Below are positions 45,263-57,491 of a stretch of DNA of 64,000 nt, piece by piece (position 1 is the first letter of the stretch; each line of letters begins with the position of its first letter). The stretch covers positions 992,001 to 1,056,000 of the forward strand of contig NZ_FRCH01000002.1 of the NCBI RefSeq assembly GCF_900142825.1, read 5' to 3'. A program made the translations under genes and the position numbers. Under the pieces are notes generated by a model. That model was not told the DNA's origin, made no database searches, and saw only the letters and a program-made list of their open reading frames with translations. This DNA is from Rhodanobacter sp. OK091 (lineage in GTDB: Bacteria > Pseudomonadota > Gammaproteobacteria > Xanthomonadales > Rhodanobacteraceae).

Positions 45263-45661
45263 TCAGTCCGCCTCGTAAAGTTCGATCGGCAAACCGTCCG
45301 GATCGGCGAAAAAGGTGAAGCGCTTGCCGGTGTATTCATCTACACGTACCGGCTCGCAACTCACCCCACGCTCGCCCAGCACGGCAGCCGCCGCACCCAC
45401 ATCGGTGACCGCAAAAGCCAGGTGTCGCAGCCCCTGCGCCTCCGGTCGTGACGGCCGCGATGGCGGATCGGGAAACGAAAACAGCTCCAGCTGCACGCCG
45501 GGGCTGACCAGCAGATCGCATTTCCAGGAATCGCGTGCGGCGCGATAGACCTCGTGCACGATCGGCAGTCCCAGCGTTTCGCTGTAGAACGCGCGCGAAC
45601 GGGGATAGTCCGAACAGATCAGCGCAACATGATGGATGGCGCCCAGCAATGGCTTGCTCAT
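45263..45661 (-). CDS. VOC-family (glyoxalase/bleomycin resistance-like) metalloprotein
   Basis: 132 residues. Two beta-alpha-beta-beta-beta modules with candidate metal ligands: His in IHHVALICSDYPRSRAFY, Glu in VQLELFSF, His in LRHLAFAV and Glu in LPIELYEAD. Related to GloA2-like or fosfomycin-resistance-like proteins; substrate unknown. The stop of epmA lies 8 bp upstream of its start, so it is probably cotranscribed with ligA-epmA. Start 45661 (MSKPLLGAIHHVALI). Confidence 0.85.
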   Translation of the reverse strand: MSKPLLGAIHHVALICSDYPRSRAFYSETLGLPIVHEVYRAARDSWKCDLLVSPGVQLELFSFPDPPSRPSRPEAQGLRHLAFAVTDVGAAAAVLGERGVSCEPVRVDEYTGKRFTFFADPDGLPIELYEAD

Positions 45662-45668
45662 GGTCGAC

Positions 45669-46624
45669 TCAGGCCTCGTTGAAGGGGAACGCGAGCACGT
45701 CGGCGATCGCGTCGGTGCCGGCCAGGCACATGAGCAGGCGTTCCACGCCGAGTGCCACGCCGGCGCAATCGGGCAGCGCGCCGAGTACGCCAAGCAGACG
45801 CTCGTCGACCGGGACCTCACCCAAGCCACGATGGCGACGCAGGGCGTTGTCACGCTCGAAACGTCTGTGCTGCTCCGCCGCGTCGTTCAACTCGTGATAG
45901 CCGTTGGCCAGCTCGTAGCGCCCCAGATACAGCTCGAAGCGTTCGGCCAGCGGCGTTTCACCCGGACGGATCCTCGCCAATGCGCACTGCGTGGCCGGGT
46001 AATCGTGGATCAGCGTGATGCGGTCGCGCGGGAACGACGGCTGCAGCTTGTGCGTGATCAGCAGATCGAGCCAGTCGTCACGCCCCAGACCCTCCGGGCC
46101 GATGTTGTACTCCGCCAGCGGTGCGCGCAGTTCGTCGATCGGTGCATGCAACGGATCGATGCCCAGCTCGTCGAGAAACAGCTGCCGGTAACTCTCGATC
46201 AGCACCTCGGCACGCCGCCCGACCATCGCCAGCGCCGCCTCCACCAGCTCGATGGTCTCCCCCATCAGACGGCGATGATCCCAGCCGACCCGATACCACT
46301 CCAACATGCTGAACTCGGGATTGTGCCGACCGCCGGCTTCGCCATTGCGGAACACGCGCCCCAGCTCGTAGCAGTCGCCGATCCCGGCAGCGAGCAGGCG
46401 CTTCAGCGGAAACTCCGGTGAAGTACGCAACCAGCGTTCGCGCGCGCCGGCATCGACGTGGCCGCTGAATGCCGTGCTGAAGCTCTCGATGTTCGGATCG
46501 GTATTGCCGGCGGCGGACAGGATCGGCGTTTCCACTTCCAGCACATGGCGTTCGGCGAAGAACGTGCGGATCAGTGCGTAGAGCCGCGCGCGCAGTTGCA
46601 GCGAGGCGATCCGGGCCGTCTCCA

Positions 46625-46625
<1 letters not shown>
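45669..46625 (-). CDS. epmA: Elongation factor P--(R)-beta-lysine ligase
   Basis: Class II lysyl-tRNA synthetase paralogue (also PoxA/GenX/YjeA) that attaches (R)-beta-lysine to EF-P, helping translation of polyproline stretches. 318 residues consisting of the catalytic domain only, without the anticodon-binding domain; motif 2 FRNGEAGGRHNPEFSMLEWY and motif 3 GVALGVERLLMCLAG are intact. The ATG overlaps the ligA stop by one base (TGATG). Partners epmB and efp are outside the window. Confidence 0.93.
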
Positions 46626-49042
<2,417 letters not shown>

Positions 49043-49092
49043 TTAACGATACCGGCGAATTCCGACTGCCTGTCTCGACGCTCAGGGACACC

Positions 49093-49503
49093 CTAGCGGT
49101 GGAGATGTCCTGCCGCTTCCGGCTGATAGGAGACTTCCAGCACTTTCAGACGGCGCTTGCGGCCGTCCGGCGTCGGCCAGTCGATCTGCTGGCCACAGGC
49201 CAGCCCCAGCAACGCACTGCCTACCGGCGCCAGGATCGACACCGTCCCCGGAGCGCCGGCCGCAGCCGGATAGACCAGGGTCAGGGTGAGTTTTTCGCCG
49301 CTGCTCTCGTCCTCGAACGTGACGGTGGAGTTCATCGTCACTGTGTTTGCCGGCATCGCCGCCGGCTCGACCACCTCGGCGCGGTCGAGCTCGGCCCGCA
49401 GCGCGCCGAAATTGTCGGCTTCGGCGGCAGGCAATCGGTCCAGCAACGCTTCAATACGATCCAGGTCGATACGGGAAACGATGATTGGTGGCTTGCTGCT
49501 CAT
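49093..49503 (-). CDS. rnk: Nucleoside diphosphate kinase regulator Rnk
   Basis: GreA/GreB-like protein that binds RNA polymerase; in E. coli it affects nucleoside diphosphate kinase levels. 136 residues: N-terminal short coiled coil (PIIVSRIDLDRIEALLDRL) and C-terminal FKBP-like domain (VTFEDESSGEKLTLTLVYP, SILAPVGSALLGLACGQQIDW). Start 49503 (MSSKPPII). It precedes ligA by 77 bp. Confidence 0.9.
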   Translation of the reverse strand: MSSKPPIIVSRIDLDRIEALLDRLPAAEADNFGALRAELDRAEVVEPAAMPANTVTMNSTVTFEDESSGEKLTLTLVYPAAAGAPGTVSILAPVGSALLGLACGQQIDWPTPDGRKRRLKVLEVSYQPEAAGHLHR

Positions 49504-49698
49504 GGCTCTTCCTGATGCTTGCTGATGCTTGCGGCTCCAGCCGCACAAAAGCATGCGCCGGGACGAAACCGCCCCGGCGCACGTGGTCGTTATTGGCTGT
49601 CATGCCCATCACGCACATGACCGTCAGATGAAACAAGGCTGACTTTGCGGATGCCGTTTGCGAAAAGCAAGCTGTCGCAGCAGGTATCATGGCGGCCA

Positions 49699-51174
49699 AT
49701 GCCTCACCAAGCCGCCGCGGACCTCCACACTGCCGCTTCCGCTGTCCCCTCGCCAGCGCCGGTGTCCGCCGGTTTGCCTGACGTTTCCACGCGCGAACGT
49801 TTCCGCGGCCTGCTGTGGCTGGTCTCCGCCGCGTTCTTCATGCAGGCGCTGGATTCCACCGTGGTCAACACCGCTGTGCCGGCGATGGCCGAAGCGCTGC
49901 TGGTGACGCCGCTGGGCATGCGCACCGCGCTGACCAGCTACGTGCTGACCCTGGCGATCCTGATCCCGGCCAGCCCATGGCTGTGCGATCGGCTAGGCAC
50001 GCGGCGGGTGTTCGGCATCGCGATCGTCATATTTGGCGTGGGCTCGCTGCTGTGCGGCGTCGCGCAGACGTTGCCGCAGCTGGTCGCCGCCCGCGTGCTG
50101 CAAGGGGTCGGCGGCGCCTCGCTGATGCCGGTGGGCCGCTATGTGCTGGTGCGCAGCATCCACAAGCACGAGTTCGTACGCGCGATGAGTACGGTCGCCA
50201 CGTTCGGCCTGCTCGGCTCGGTACTCGGTCCACTGCTCGGCGGCGCGCTGGTGCAGCTCACCTCGTGGCGGCTGATCTTCCTGATCAATGTGCCGGTGGC
50301 GATCGCCGGCGTATGGATGAACCAGCGCGACATGCCTGATTACCGTCTCGATCACGCCAACCGCTTCGACTTGTTCGGCTTCCTGCTGTTTGCCGCCGCT
50401 TCGGCGCTGCTGCTCACCGCATCGGAGCTGGCCGGCAGCAAGCCGGTGCCGTGGAAGCTGATCGGGCTGAGCAGCGCGAGCGCCGTGCTGCTGGGCGCGG
50501 TCTACGTGTGGCACAGCCGGCGCACCATGCATCCGGTGGCGGATCTGCGGCTGCTGCACGTGCGCAGCGTGTGGGTCTCGCTGGCCGGCGGCCTGTTCAC
50601 CCGGCTCGGCATCTCCGGCATGTTCCTGTTGCTGGTGCTGTTCCTGCAAGTGGGCTGTGGCTGGTCGCCGCTGATGGCCGGCTTGATGATGGTGCCGCAG
50701 GCGCTCGGTTCGATCAGCGCCAAGTGGGTGATCCACCGCGCGCTGATCCATTTCGGCTACCGGCGGCTGCTGCTCGGGAATACATTGATGGTGGCTGTGC
50801 TGCTGGCCACGTTTGCCTTGCTCGGGCCGGGCTCGCCTGTGTGGCTGATCGCCGTGCTGACGTTCCTCTATGGCAGTTTCGCCGGGCTGCAGTACACCGC
50901 GATGAACACGCTGATCTACAGCGACCTGGACATCCAGCACGCCTCGATGGCCTCGTCGATGGCCTCGACCGCGCAGTACCTCGCGATGAGCTTCGGTATC
51001 GCGCTGTCCACCTTGCTGATGGAGGCGATGCTGCAAGGGCATGCACACGACGATTATGTCGTGGCTTTCCGATGGACCGTGTTGCTGCTGGCGGCGATCA
51101 CTGCCATGGCCAGCCGCGTATTCAGCCGGCTTCGGCATGATCGTCCGCTGCCGGTCGGCGCCGTGACCGAGTGA
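49699..51174 (+). CDS. MFS drug:H+ antiporter, DHA2 (14-TM) family
   Basis: 491 residues from 49699 (MPHQAAADLH); starts at 49645 or 49651 are in frame but unsupported. Helix 1 motif FMQALDSTVVNTAVPAMAEAL (motif D1) and loop motif CDRLGTRRVFGIAI are characteristic of EmrB/QacA-type exporters. About 14 helices. Substrates probably multiple toxic compounds; no adjacent EmrA-like fusion protein gene is present. Divergent from rnk. Confidence 0.88.
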   Translation: MPHQAAADLHTAASAVPSPAPVSAGLPDVSTRERFRGLLWLVSAAFFMQALDSTVVNTAVPAMAEALLVTPLGMRTALTSYVLTLAILIPASPWLCDRLGTRRVFGIAIVIFGVGSLLCGVAQTLPQLVAARVLQGVGGASLMPVGRYVLVRSIHKHEFVRAMSTVATFGLLGSVLGPLLGGALVQLTSWRLIFLINVPVAIAGVWMNQRDMPDYRLDHANRFDLFGFLLFAAASALLLTASELAGSKPVPWKLIGLSSASAVLLGAVYVWHSRRTMHPVADLRLLHVRSVWVSLAGGLFTRLGISGMFLLLVLFLQVGCGWSPLMAGLMMVPQALGSISAKWVIHRALIHFGYRRLLLGNTLMVAVLLATFALLGPGSPVWLIAVLTFLYGSFAGLQYTAMNTLIYSDLDIQHASMASSMASTAQYLAMSFGIALSTLLMEAMLQGHAHDDYVVAFRWTVLLLAAITAMASRVFSRLRHDRPLPVGAVTE

Positions 51175-51256
51175 CACGACACTCGCTCGGCTGCCACCAC
51201 GCGCTGCGACGTCCATGTAGCATGCAAGTTCCGCCGACTGCCCGGACGCACGCCGC

Positions 51257-52465
51257 ATGCACCACGCCAGCGACATCTTGTTCACCTTGTTCATCGTGTT
51301 CGTCGCCGCCCAGATCGGTGGCGAGATCGCGCAGCGGCTGAAACTGCCCGGTGTGGTCGGCGAGATTGCGGCCGGCTGCGTGATCGGCCCTTCCCTGCTC
51401 GGATGGATCAGCCTGGATCAGATCGCCACTGGCACCCCACTCGATGTGCTGGCAGAGATCGGCGTGGTCCTGCTGCTGTTCGCGGTGGGTCTGGAAACGC
51501 GCCTGGAAGATCTGAAGAAAGTCGGCAAGGTGGCCTTCGTGGTCGGCGTGATCGGGGTCCTGGTGCCGTTCGGCATGGGCAGCGTGTGGGCCCATAGCAA
51601 CGGCTTCAACTGGGATCGCTCGCTGTTCGTGGCCGCGGCGTTCGTGGCTACTTCGGCCGGCATCACCGCACGCGTGCTGCAGGAGCTGGGCGCGCTGCAG
51701 CGGATCGAGAGCAAGGTGATCCTCGGCGCCGCGGTGATCGACGACATTCTGGCCATGCTGTTGCTCGGCGTCGTGGTGTCACTGCAGGCCGGCGGGAGCT
51801 TCAACGCCTCGCATCTGCTGCTTGTGCTGGCCAGCGCAGTCGGCTTCATCGCGGTGATCGGCTGGGGCGGCGCGCGGGTGATGCGCTGGAACTCCAATTG
51901 GCTGGAGCGGCCGCTGGGCCCGCATTCGCCGTTGATGATCGTACTGGCGCTGTGCCTCGGCCTGGCTTACCTGTCCACCTTGTTCGGGCTGGCCGCAATC
52001 ATCGGTGCGTTCCTGGCCGGCATGATCGCCTCGGAAACCCGCCAGCAGCACACGCTGGAACAGCAGACAAAGCCGCTGCTCGCTCTGCTCACCCCCTTCT
52101 TCTTCGTGGTGACCGGCAGCAAGATCGACCTGCACGAACTGGCCAGCGCCGACGCCTTGCTGATGCTCGCCGTGGTCACCGTGATCGCGATCATTTCCAA
52201 GTTCGTCGGCGGCTGGCTCGGCGCGCTGTCGCTGGGTCAGCGCAGCGCCACCATCATCGGTTTCGGCATGGTGCCGCGCGGTGAAGTCGGCATCGTGGTG
52301 GCCACTCTCGGCCTCGCCGCCGGCGTCTTCGATAATCGTATCTACGCCATCATCGTGGCGATGTCGCTGCTCACCGCAATGGTCACGCCCCCGGTGCTGG
52401 CATGGTTGCTGAAGCACGGCGGCAGCAGTGGCAACACGGTCGACGTGCCTGATGTGAAAGGATGA
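51257..52465 (+). CDS. CPA2-family Na+(K+)/H+ antiporter, Kef-type
   Basis: 402-residue membrane protein with about 12-13 helices and no C-terminal RCK/TrkA domain. Conserved blocks: LPGVVGEIAAGCVIGPSLLG, VLLLFAVGLETRLEDL, FVATSAGITARVLQELG and the ion-binding AAVIDDILAMLLL (adjacent Asp-Asp, electrogenic type). Probably functions in pH or cation homeostasis. Same strand as the DHA2 gene, 82 bp apart. Confidence 0.88.
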   Translation: MHHASDILFTLFIVFVAAQIGGEIAQRLKLPGVVGEIAAGCVIGPSLLGWISLDQIATGTPLDVLAEIGVVLLLFAVGLETRLEDLKKVGKVAFVVGVIGVLVPFGMGSVWAHSNGFNWDRSLFVAAAFVATSAGITARVLQELGALQRIESKVILGAAVIDDILAMLLLGVVVSLQAGGSFNASHLLLVLASAVGFIAVIGWGGARVMRWNSNWLERPLGPHSPLMIVLALCLGLAYLSTLFGLAAIIGAFLAGMIASETRQQHTLEQQTKPLLALLTPFFFVVTGSKIDLHELASADALLMLAVVTVIAIISKFVGGWLGALSLGQRSATIIGFGMVPRGEVGIVVATLGLAAGVFDNRIYAIIVAMSLLTAMVTPPVLAWLLKHGGSSGNTVDVPDVKG

Positions 52466-52542
52466 GCGGGCGGGTCGGCCGCCGTTGGTTTCGGACTGCG
52501 AATATGCTGAATGACAGCGCTGAGTAGTTTCGGGGGAAATCT

Positions 52543-52932
52543 GTGGAAACGAAGAAAACCGTACTCATCGTCGACGACGATGACCTGGTGCTGGAATCCA
52601 TCGACTTGCACTTGGCCGCCACCGCGGACTTTCAGACTATTCGGGTACCCGGCTCGGCGGGCGCGCTCAGCCACATGCAGAATGCGCCGATCATCGACGT
52701 CATCGTTGCCGACGTCATCCTGGCCGGCAGCATGAGCGGCATCGATATCTGTCGGAAGGCGATCGAACGGTATCCCGCCATTGCCGTCGTCGTGATCACC
52801 GCCGATCCCGAGGTTCACTGCGCCGAGATTCCCGAGCGCGGGGTGTTCCTGCGCAAGCCGTTCGGTGGGGAGCAGTTGCTGGAGGCCATTGGGGTAGCGG
52901 TGGCGCGGGCCGGCGGCACTGCAGGCGTTTGA
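52543..52932 (+). CDS. Single-domain response regulator (receiver only)
   Basis: 129 residues from a GTG start with GGGGAA five bases upstream. Complete CheY-like receiver: acidic DDDD (11-14), phospho-Asp57 in VIVADVILAG, Thr86 in VVIT and Lys105 in FLRKPFGG. There is no output domain, so it acts by protein interaction or in a phosphorelay. No kinase is adjacent. It is followed by the NRAMP-like gene in the same direction, 44 bp later. Confidence 0.9.
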   Translation: METKKTVLIVDDDDLVLESIDLHLAATADFQTIRVPGSAGALSHMQNAPIIDVIVADVILAGSMSGIDICRKAIERYPAIAVVVITADPEVHCAEIPERGVFLRKPFGGEQLLEAIGVAVARAGGTAGV

Positions 52933-52976
52933 TCGCGGGTGAACGGCTCGCTGCATCCCGCATCGGAAACATTTCT

Positions 52977-54263
52977 ATGGTCGATCACGAAAATACCGAA
53001 GATGGCGGCATCGAAAAGCCGCCATGGAGAAATCTCGGCGCAGGCTTGATCACCGGCGCAGCCGACGACGACCCCAGCGGCATTGCCACCTACTCGCAAG
53101 TGGGCGCTGCGTTCGGCTACGGCATGTTGTGGTGCGTCCTGGTGACCATGCCGCTGATGATCGCGATCCAGGCCATCAGCGCCGGCATCGGGCGGGTCAC
53201 CGGCCACGGCCTGATGGACGGCATGCGCAAGCACTATTCGCACACGCTGGTATACGTCCTGATGGGCTTGACCCTCATCGCGAACGTGATCAACCTCGCA
53301 GCGGACATCGGCGCCATGGGCGCCGCATTGAAGCTGCTGATCGGCGGACCGGCGCTGCTGTATGCCGCAAGCTTCGCCGTGCTGTCGCTGGTGCTGCAGA
53401 TCTTTATTCCGTTCACGCGCTACTCGCCCATCCTCAAGCTGCTTACGCTGAGCCTGTTCGCCTATGTGGGTACCGTGCTGGTCATCGACGTGCCGTGGCC
53501 GGACGTGCTCAGGAGCATCGTGATGCCACCGGTCAGCTGGAACGCCAAGTACGCCGTCGGGCTGGTCGCCCTGCTCGGCACTACGATCAGCCCTTATTTG
53601 TTCTTCTGGCAGGCTGCGCAGGAAGTGGAAGAGATCGGCTCGAACAAGCGGCGCAAAGCGTTGCGGCGGGCCCCGTTGCAGGCGCCAAGCGCATTGCGCC
53701 GCATCGGCATCGACACCACGGTGGGCATGATTTTCTCCAACCTGATCTCGTTCTTCATCATCCTCACCGCCGCCGTGGTGCTGCACGCCCACGGCAAGAT
53801 CGACATCCAGTCGTCCGCCGAAGCCGCTGAAGCCCTGCGCCCGCTGGCTGGCCAGCTGGCGTTCGCGCTGTTCGCGGCCGGCATCATCGGCACCGGCTTG
53901 CTGGCCGTGCCGGTGCTGGCCGGCGCCACCGCCTATGCCGCATCCGGTGCATTCGGCCAACGCAGCGGGCTGGAAAACAAGCCGCGCAAGGCCAAGTTTT
54001 TCTATGGCGTGCTGATCTTCGCCAGCCTCGCCGGCATTGCGCTGAACCTGACGCCGCTCGACCCGATCAAGGCGCTGTACTGGAGCGCGGTGGTCAACGG
54101 CGTTACCGCCGTACCCCTGATGATCGTGATGATGCTGATGGGGTCCAGCAGAAAAGTGATGGGCAAGTTCACCATGCCGTGGCCGTTGAAGGTTTTCGGA
54201 TGGATGGCGACGGTAGCGATGGCGGTGGCAGCGGTCGTGATGTTCGCTACTTGGGGAAAGTGA
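52977..54263 (+). CDS. NRAMP-like metal transporter (divergent DPSG clade)
   Basis: 428-residue LeuT-fold transporter with about 11 helices. Helix 1 reads GAADDDPSGIATYSQVG where classical NRAMPs have DPGN; helix 6 reads TTISPYLFFWQAA where classical members have an M-P-H motif, so the Asn and Met ligands for Mn/Fe are missing. It therefore belongs to a divergent branch whose ion may be different (Mg or other). Start 52977 (MVDHENTEDGG) with GGAAA upstream; a TTG-initiated extension is unlikely. Confidence 0.82.
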   Translation: MVDHENTEDGGIEKPPWRNLGAGLITGAADDDPSGIATYSQVGAAFGYGMLWCVLVTMPLMIAIQAISAGIGRVTGHGLMDGMRKHYSHTLVYVLMGLTLIANVINLAADIGAMGAALKLLIGGPALLYAASFAVLSLVLQIFIPFTRYSPILKLLTLSLFAYVGTVLVIDVPWPDVLRSIVMPPVSWNAKYAVGLVALLGTTISPYLFFWQAAQEVEEIGSNKRRKALRRAPLQAPSALRRIGIDTTVGMIFSNLISFFIILTAAVVLHAHGKIDIQSSAEAAEALRPLAGQLAFALFAAGIIGTGLLAVPVLAGATAYAASGAFGQRSGLENKPRKAKFFYGVLIFASLAGIALNLTPLDPIKALYWSAVVNGVTAVPLMIVMMLMGSSRKVMGKFTMPWPLKVFGWMATVAMAVAAVVMFATWGK

Positions 54264-54278
54264 GTGGGCGCAAACGAC

Positions 54279-54300
54279 GATGCCGCCCGACGGCGGCATC
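54279..54300. terminator. Stem-loop between convergent NRAMP-like gene and accD
   Basis: GATGCCGCC-CGAC-GGCGGCATC, a perfect 9-bp stem. No T-run follows on either strand, so termination is uncertain; it may serve as a 3'-end barrier. Confidence 0.4.
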
Positions 54301-54321
54301 GCTACGCAAAACGCACCGGTA

Positions 54322-55191
54322 TCAGGCTGCGCGCGGCGCCTTCACCAGAATGCCGAGCAGGTCGGCCAGTTTGTCGCGCATCTCGCGACGGTCGACGATC
54401 AGGTCGATCGCGCCGTGTTCGACCAGGAATTCCGAGCGCTGGAAGCCTTCCGGCAAGGTCTCGCGCACGGTCTGCTCGATCACGCGCGGGCCGGCGAATC
54501 CGATCAATGCCTTCGGCTCGCCGATGTTGATGTCCCCAAGCATCGCCAGGCTGGCAGATACGCCACCGGTGGTCGGGTTGGTCAGCACGCTGATATACGG
54601 CACGCCGGCATCGCGCAGACGTGCCAGCGCCGCCGACGTCTTGGCCATCTGCATCAGCGAGAAGAGCGCCTCTTGCATGCGCGCGCCGCCGGTGGCGGAG
54701 AAGCAAACCAGGGCGCTCCTGTCGGCCAGCGCACGCTCGGCGGCGCGCGCGAATTTCTCGCCCACCACCGAACCCATCGAACCGCCCATGTAGGCGAACT
54801 CGAAGGCCACCGCCATCAGCGGACGGCCCTTGAGCCGGCCGCTCATGGCCACCATCGCGTCCTTCTCGCCGATCTTTTTCTGGGTCGCGACGATGCGGTC
54901 GCGATACTTCTTGGAATCGCGGAATTTCAAGGGATCGGTGGGCTCCATGCTGGCCCACAGTTCCTGGCCGGACCCTTCATCGAGCAAGGCGTCCAGCCGC
55001 ATGCGCGCGCTGATGTAGTGATGATGGCCGCATTTCGGACAGACCATCAGGTTGCGCTCGAGCTCCGGCCGGTACAGCACGGTGCCGCAGCCGCCGCACT
55101 TTTCCCACACGCCCTCGGGTACCGAACCCTTGCCGCCGTTCGGACTCTGCGGGCGGGTGCGCGGGTTCATGATTTTCTGCAGCCAATTCAT
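54322..55191 (-). CDS. accD: Acetyl-CoA carboxylase carboxyltransferase subunit beta
   Basis: Transfers carboxyl from biotin to acetyl-CoA, with AccA, in fatty acid synthesis. 289 residues: N-terminal zinc ribbon (Cys32, Cys35, Cys51, Cys54) and the crotonase-like domain with [16 protein letters not shown] and [16 protein letters not shown] forming the CoA and oxyanion sites. Follows trpA on the same strand by 50 bp; the trpA-accD link is common in proteobacteria. Confidence 0.97.
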   Translation of the reverse strand: MNWLQKIMNPRTRPQSPNGGKGSVPEGVWEKCGGCGTVLYRPELERNLMVCPKCGHHHYISARMRLDALLDEGSGQELWASMEPTDPLKFRDSKKYRDRIVATQKKIGEKDAMVAMSGRLKGRPLMAVAFEFAYMGGSMGSVVGEKFARAAERALADRSALVCFSATGGARMQEALFSLMQMAKTSAALARLRDAGVPYISVLTNPTTGGVSASLAMLGDINIGEPKALIGFAGPRVIEQTVRETLPEGFQRSEFLVEHGAIDLIVDRREMRDKLADLLGILVKAPRAA

Positions 55192-55241
55192 CGCATCACC
55201 CTACCATTCGTCAGCGCGCCACCCACGGGCGGCACGTAGTC

Positions 55242-56042
55242 TCAAAGCGCATCGAGCGCAGTGCGGATCGGCGCGAGAAACGCGTGGACCCGCACGGTTA
55301 TTTCTTCGGCCTCCGTGGCCCCGGCCAACTGCTCGACCAGCGCACTGCCGATCACCACCGCATCTGCAAAACCGGCAATTGCCTTGGCGCTCGCCGCATC
55401 GCGAATGCCGAAGCCCACCGCTACCGGCGCCTTGGCGCGGGCGCGGATATCCGCCACGCGGGCGGCGATATCGCCGGTACTCAAGTGTGCCGCACCCGTG
55501 ATGCCAGCGAACGAGACATAGTACAGGAAACCCTCTGCGGAACCGCACAGCTGTGCCATACGCGCGGGTGCGGTGGTGGGCGCGGCGAGCAGGATCTGCT
55601 GCAGGCCGGCGTCGCGCAGCGACTGCAGGACGGCCGATTCTTCCAGCGGACAATCGACCAGCAGCACGCCATCGACGCCTGCCTGTACGGCTTCCTGTGC
55701 GAAGCGCGCATAACCGTGGATCTCTACCGGATTCAGGTAACCCATCAGCACGACCGGTGTATCCGCATCACGCTGGCGGAACGCTGCAACCCAGGCAAGC
55801 ACCTCGTTCAGACCGACGCCTTTCGCGATCGCCCGCTCGCTGGCGTGCTGGATCACCGGGCCATCGGCCATCGGATCGGAAAACGGCACACCCAGCTCGA
55901 TCAGGTCGGCGCCCGCATCGACCAGCGCGTGCATCAGTGCGACGACATGTTGGGGCGACGGATCGCCGGCGGTGACGAAGGGAATCAGGCCGGTGCGGCC
56001 GGCGACCTTGAGCTGGGCGAAACGGCGATCGATGCGATTCAT
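55242..56042 (-). CDS. trpA: Tryptophan synthase alpha subunit
   Basis: Cleaves indole-3-glycerol phosphate to indole, passed to TrpB through a tunnel. 266-residue TIM barrel with catalytic Glu in LIELGVPFSDPMADGPVIQ and Asp in PLVDCPLEE-like segment (VLLVDCPLEES); phosphate-binding VGFGIRDAASA. Start 56042 (MNRIDRRFAQLK). An in-frame extension upstream reaches into trpB in another frame and is not real. Confidence 0.97.
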   Translation of the reverse strand: MNRIDRRFAQLKVAGRTGLIPFVTAGDPSPQHVVALMHALVDAGADLIELGVPFSDPMADGPVIQHASERAIAKGVGLNEVLAWVAAFRQRDADTPVVLMGYLNPVEIHGYARFAQEAVQAGVDGVLLVDCPLEESAVLQSLRDAGLQQILLAAPTTAPARMAQLCGSAEGFLYYVSFAGITGAAHLSTGDIAARVADIRARAKAPVAVGFGIRDAASAKAIAGFADAVVIGSALVEQLAGATEAEEITVRVHAFLAPIRTALDAL

Positions 56043-56050
56043 GGCTGCGA

Positions 56051-56172
56051 GAAACGAGTGGAGAGAAGTGAGAAACGAGTGTTCATGTGGATGCCCTGCG
56101 TGATTCGAACCGAAGACTGGCGACGAAGATGCTTTTGCCTTTCTCTCACTTCTCATTCCTCTCAACTCACTC
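56051..56172. repeat. trpB-trpA intercistronic inverted/direct repeat
   Basis: GAGAAACGAGTG-type units occur at 56049 and 56070, and AGAAGTGAGA (56064-56073) is the reverse complement of TCTCACTTCT (56144-56153). Around both arms are further GAGTG/CTCAC variants. The 130-bp gap would fold into a long purine:pyrimidine stem. Such gaag-rich intercistronic elements are frequent in Xanthomonadaceae; an effect on trpA expression is plausible but unproven. Confidence 0.6.
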
Positions 56173-57384
56173 CTAAAGTTCGATTCCTTCGCGTGCGGCG
56201 ATCGTATGCACGTCCTTGTCGCCGCGGCCGGACAGATTGCACAGCACCAGGCCGTCCTTCGGATATTCGCGCGCCAGCTTGATCGCCTGCGCCACCGCAT
56301 GGCTGGATTCCAGCGCCGCCAGGATGCCCTCGGTGCGCGCCAGCAGATGAAACGCCTCCAGCGCCTCGTCGTCGGTGACACCGACGTACTCGGCACGCCC
56401 AGCGTCCTTGAGGAATGCATGCTCGGGGCCGACGCCCGGGTAATCGAGACCGGCCGACACCGAATGCGTCTCGGTGATCTGGCCGTTGTCATCGCACAGC
56501 ACATAGGTACGGTTGCCGTGCAGCACGCCGGGCCGGCCCGCCGCCAGCGAGGCCGCGTGATGACCCGTGGCCAGGCCGAGGCCTGCTGCCTCGGCGCCGA
56601 CCATGCGCACACCGGCATCATTCAAAAAGGCGTGGAACAATCCGATCGCATTGGAGCCGCCGCCCACGCAGGCGGTGAGCACATCCGGCAGGCGGCCGTA
56701 CTGCTCCAGCATCTGCGCCCGCGCCTCGCGCCCGACGATCGCATTGAAGTCGCGCACCATCAGCGGATACGGATGCGGACCCGCCACCGTGCCGATGATG
56801 TAGAAGGTGTCGGCCACGTTGGTGACCCAGTCGCGCATCGCCTCGTTCAGCGCGTCCTTCAGCGTCTTCGAGCCGGACGTCACCGGCACCACCTCGGCGC
56901 CGAGCAGCTTCATGCGGTAGACGTTGATCTTCTGCCGCTCGATGTCCACCGCGCCCATGTAGACCACGCATTTCAAACCGAGCCGCGCGGCAACCGTGGC
57001 GCTGGCCACGCCGTGCTGGCCTGCACCGGTCTCGGCGATGATGCGGCTCTTCCCCATGTGCCGCGCCACCAGCGCCTGCCCCACGGTGTTGTTGATCTTG
57101 TGCGCGCCGGTGTGGTTCAGATCCTCGCGCTTGAGCAGGATGCGGGCGCCGCCGACATGCCGCGACAGGCGTTCGGCGTGATAGACCGGGCTGGGCCGAC
57201 CCACGTAGTGCTTCAGGTCGCGGTCTAGTTCTGCGATGAAGTCCGGATCATCACGTAGGCGCAGGTAGGCCGCGGTCAGCTCGGCCAGCGGCGCCATCAG
57301 CGTCTCGGCCACGTACTGACCGCCGTAGCGGCCGAAACGGCCGTGTGCGTCGGGCCAGACATGGAAATCATCGATCGTCGGCAT
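56173..57384 (-). CDS. trpB: Tryptophan synthase beta subunit
   Basis: PLP enzyme that condenses indole with serine. 403 residues; PLP-binding Lys96 in HTGAHKINN, phosphate loop [10 protein letters not shown] and Glu in [13 protein letters not shown] motif ([10 protein letters not shown]). Start 57384 ([15 protein letters not shown]) was preferred over 57399 because GAG lies 8 nt upstream and homologues begin here. Divergent from the LysR gene trpI, as in pseudomonads. Confidence 0.97.
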   Translation of the reverse strand: MPTIDDFHVWPDAHGRFGRYGGQYVAETLMAPLAELTAAYLRLRDDPDFIAELDRDLKHYVGRPSPVYHAERLSRHVGGARILLKREDLNHTGAHKINNTVGQALVARHMGKSRIIAETGAGQHGVASATVAARLGLKCVVYMGAVDIERQKINVYRMKLLGAEVVPVTSGSKTLKDALNEAMRDWVTNVADTFYIIGTVAGPHPYPLMVRDFNAIVGREARAQMLEQYGRLPDVLTACVGGGSNAIGLFHAFLNDAGVRMVGAEAAGLGLATGHHAASLAAGRPGVLHGNRTYVLCDDNGQITETHSVSAGLDYPGVGPEHAFLKDAGRAEYVGVTDDEALEAFHLLARTEGILAALESSHAVAQAIKLAREYPKDGLVLCNLSGRGDKDVHTIAAREGIEL

Positions 57385-57491
57385 CGCTATCACTCGCATG
57401 GGTGGAGCCAGGGACGCTCACCCTAATGCAGCAGGGCTCCCGGCAAAAGCGATAAGATCGCCGGCACCTGTCAGGAAAACTCACAGACACG

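Noticed and set aside
55242..56621. Long in-frame N-terminal extension of trpA (459 codons)
   Set aside because: The extension overlaps trpB out of frame; trpA clearly starts at 56042.
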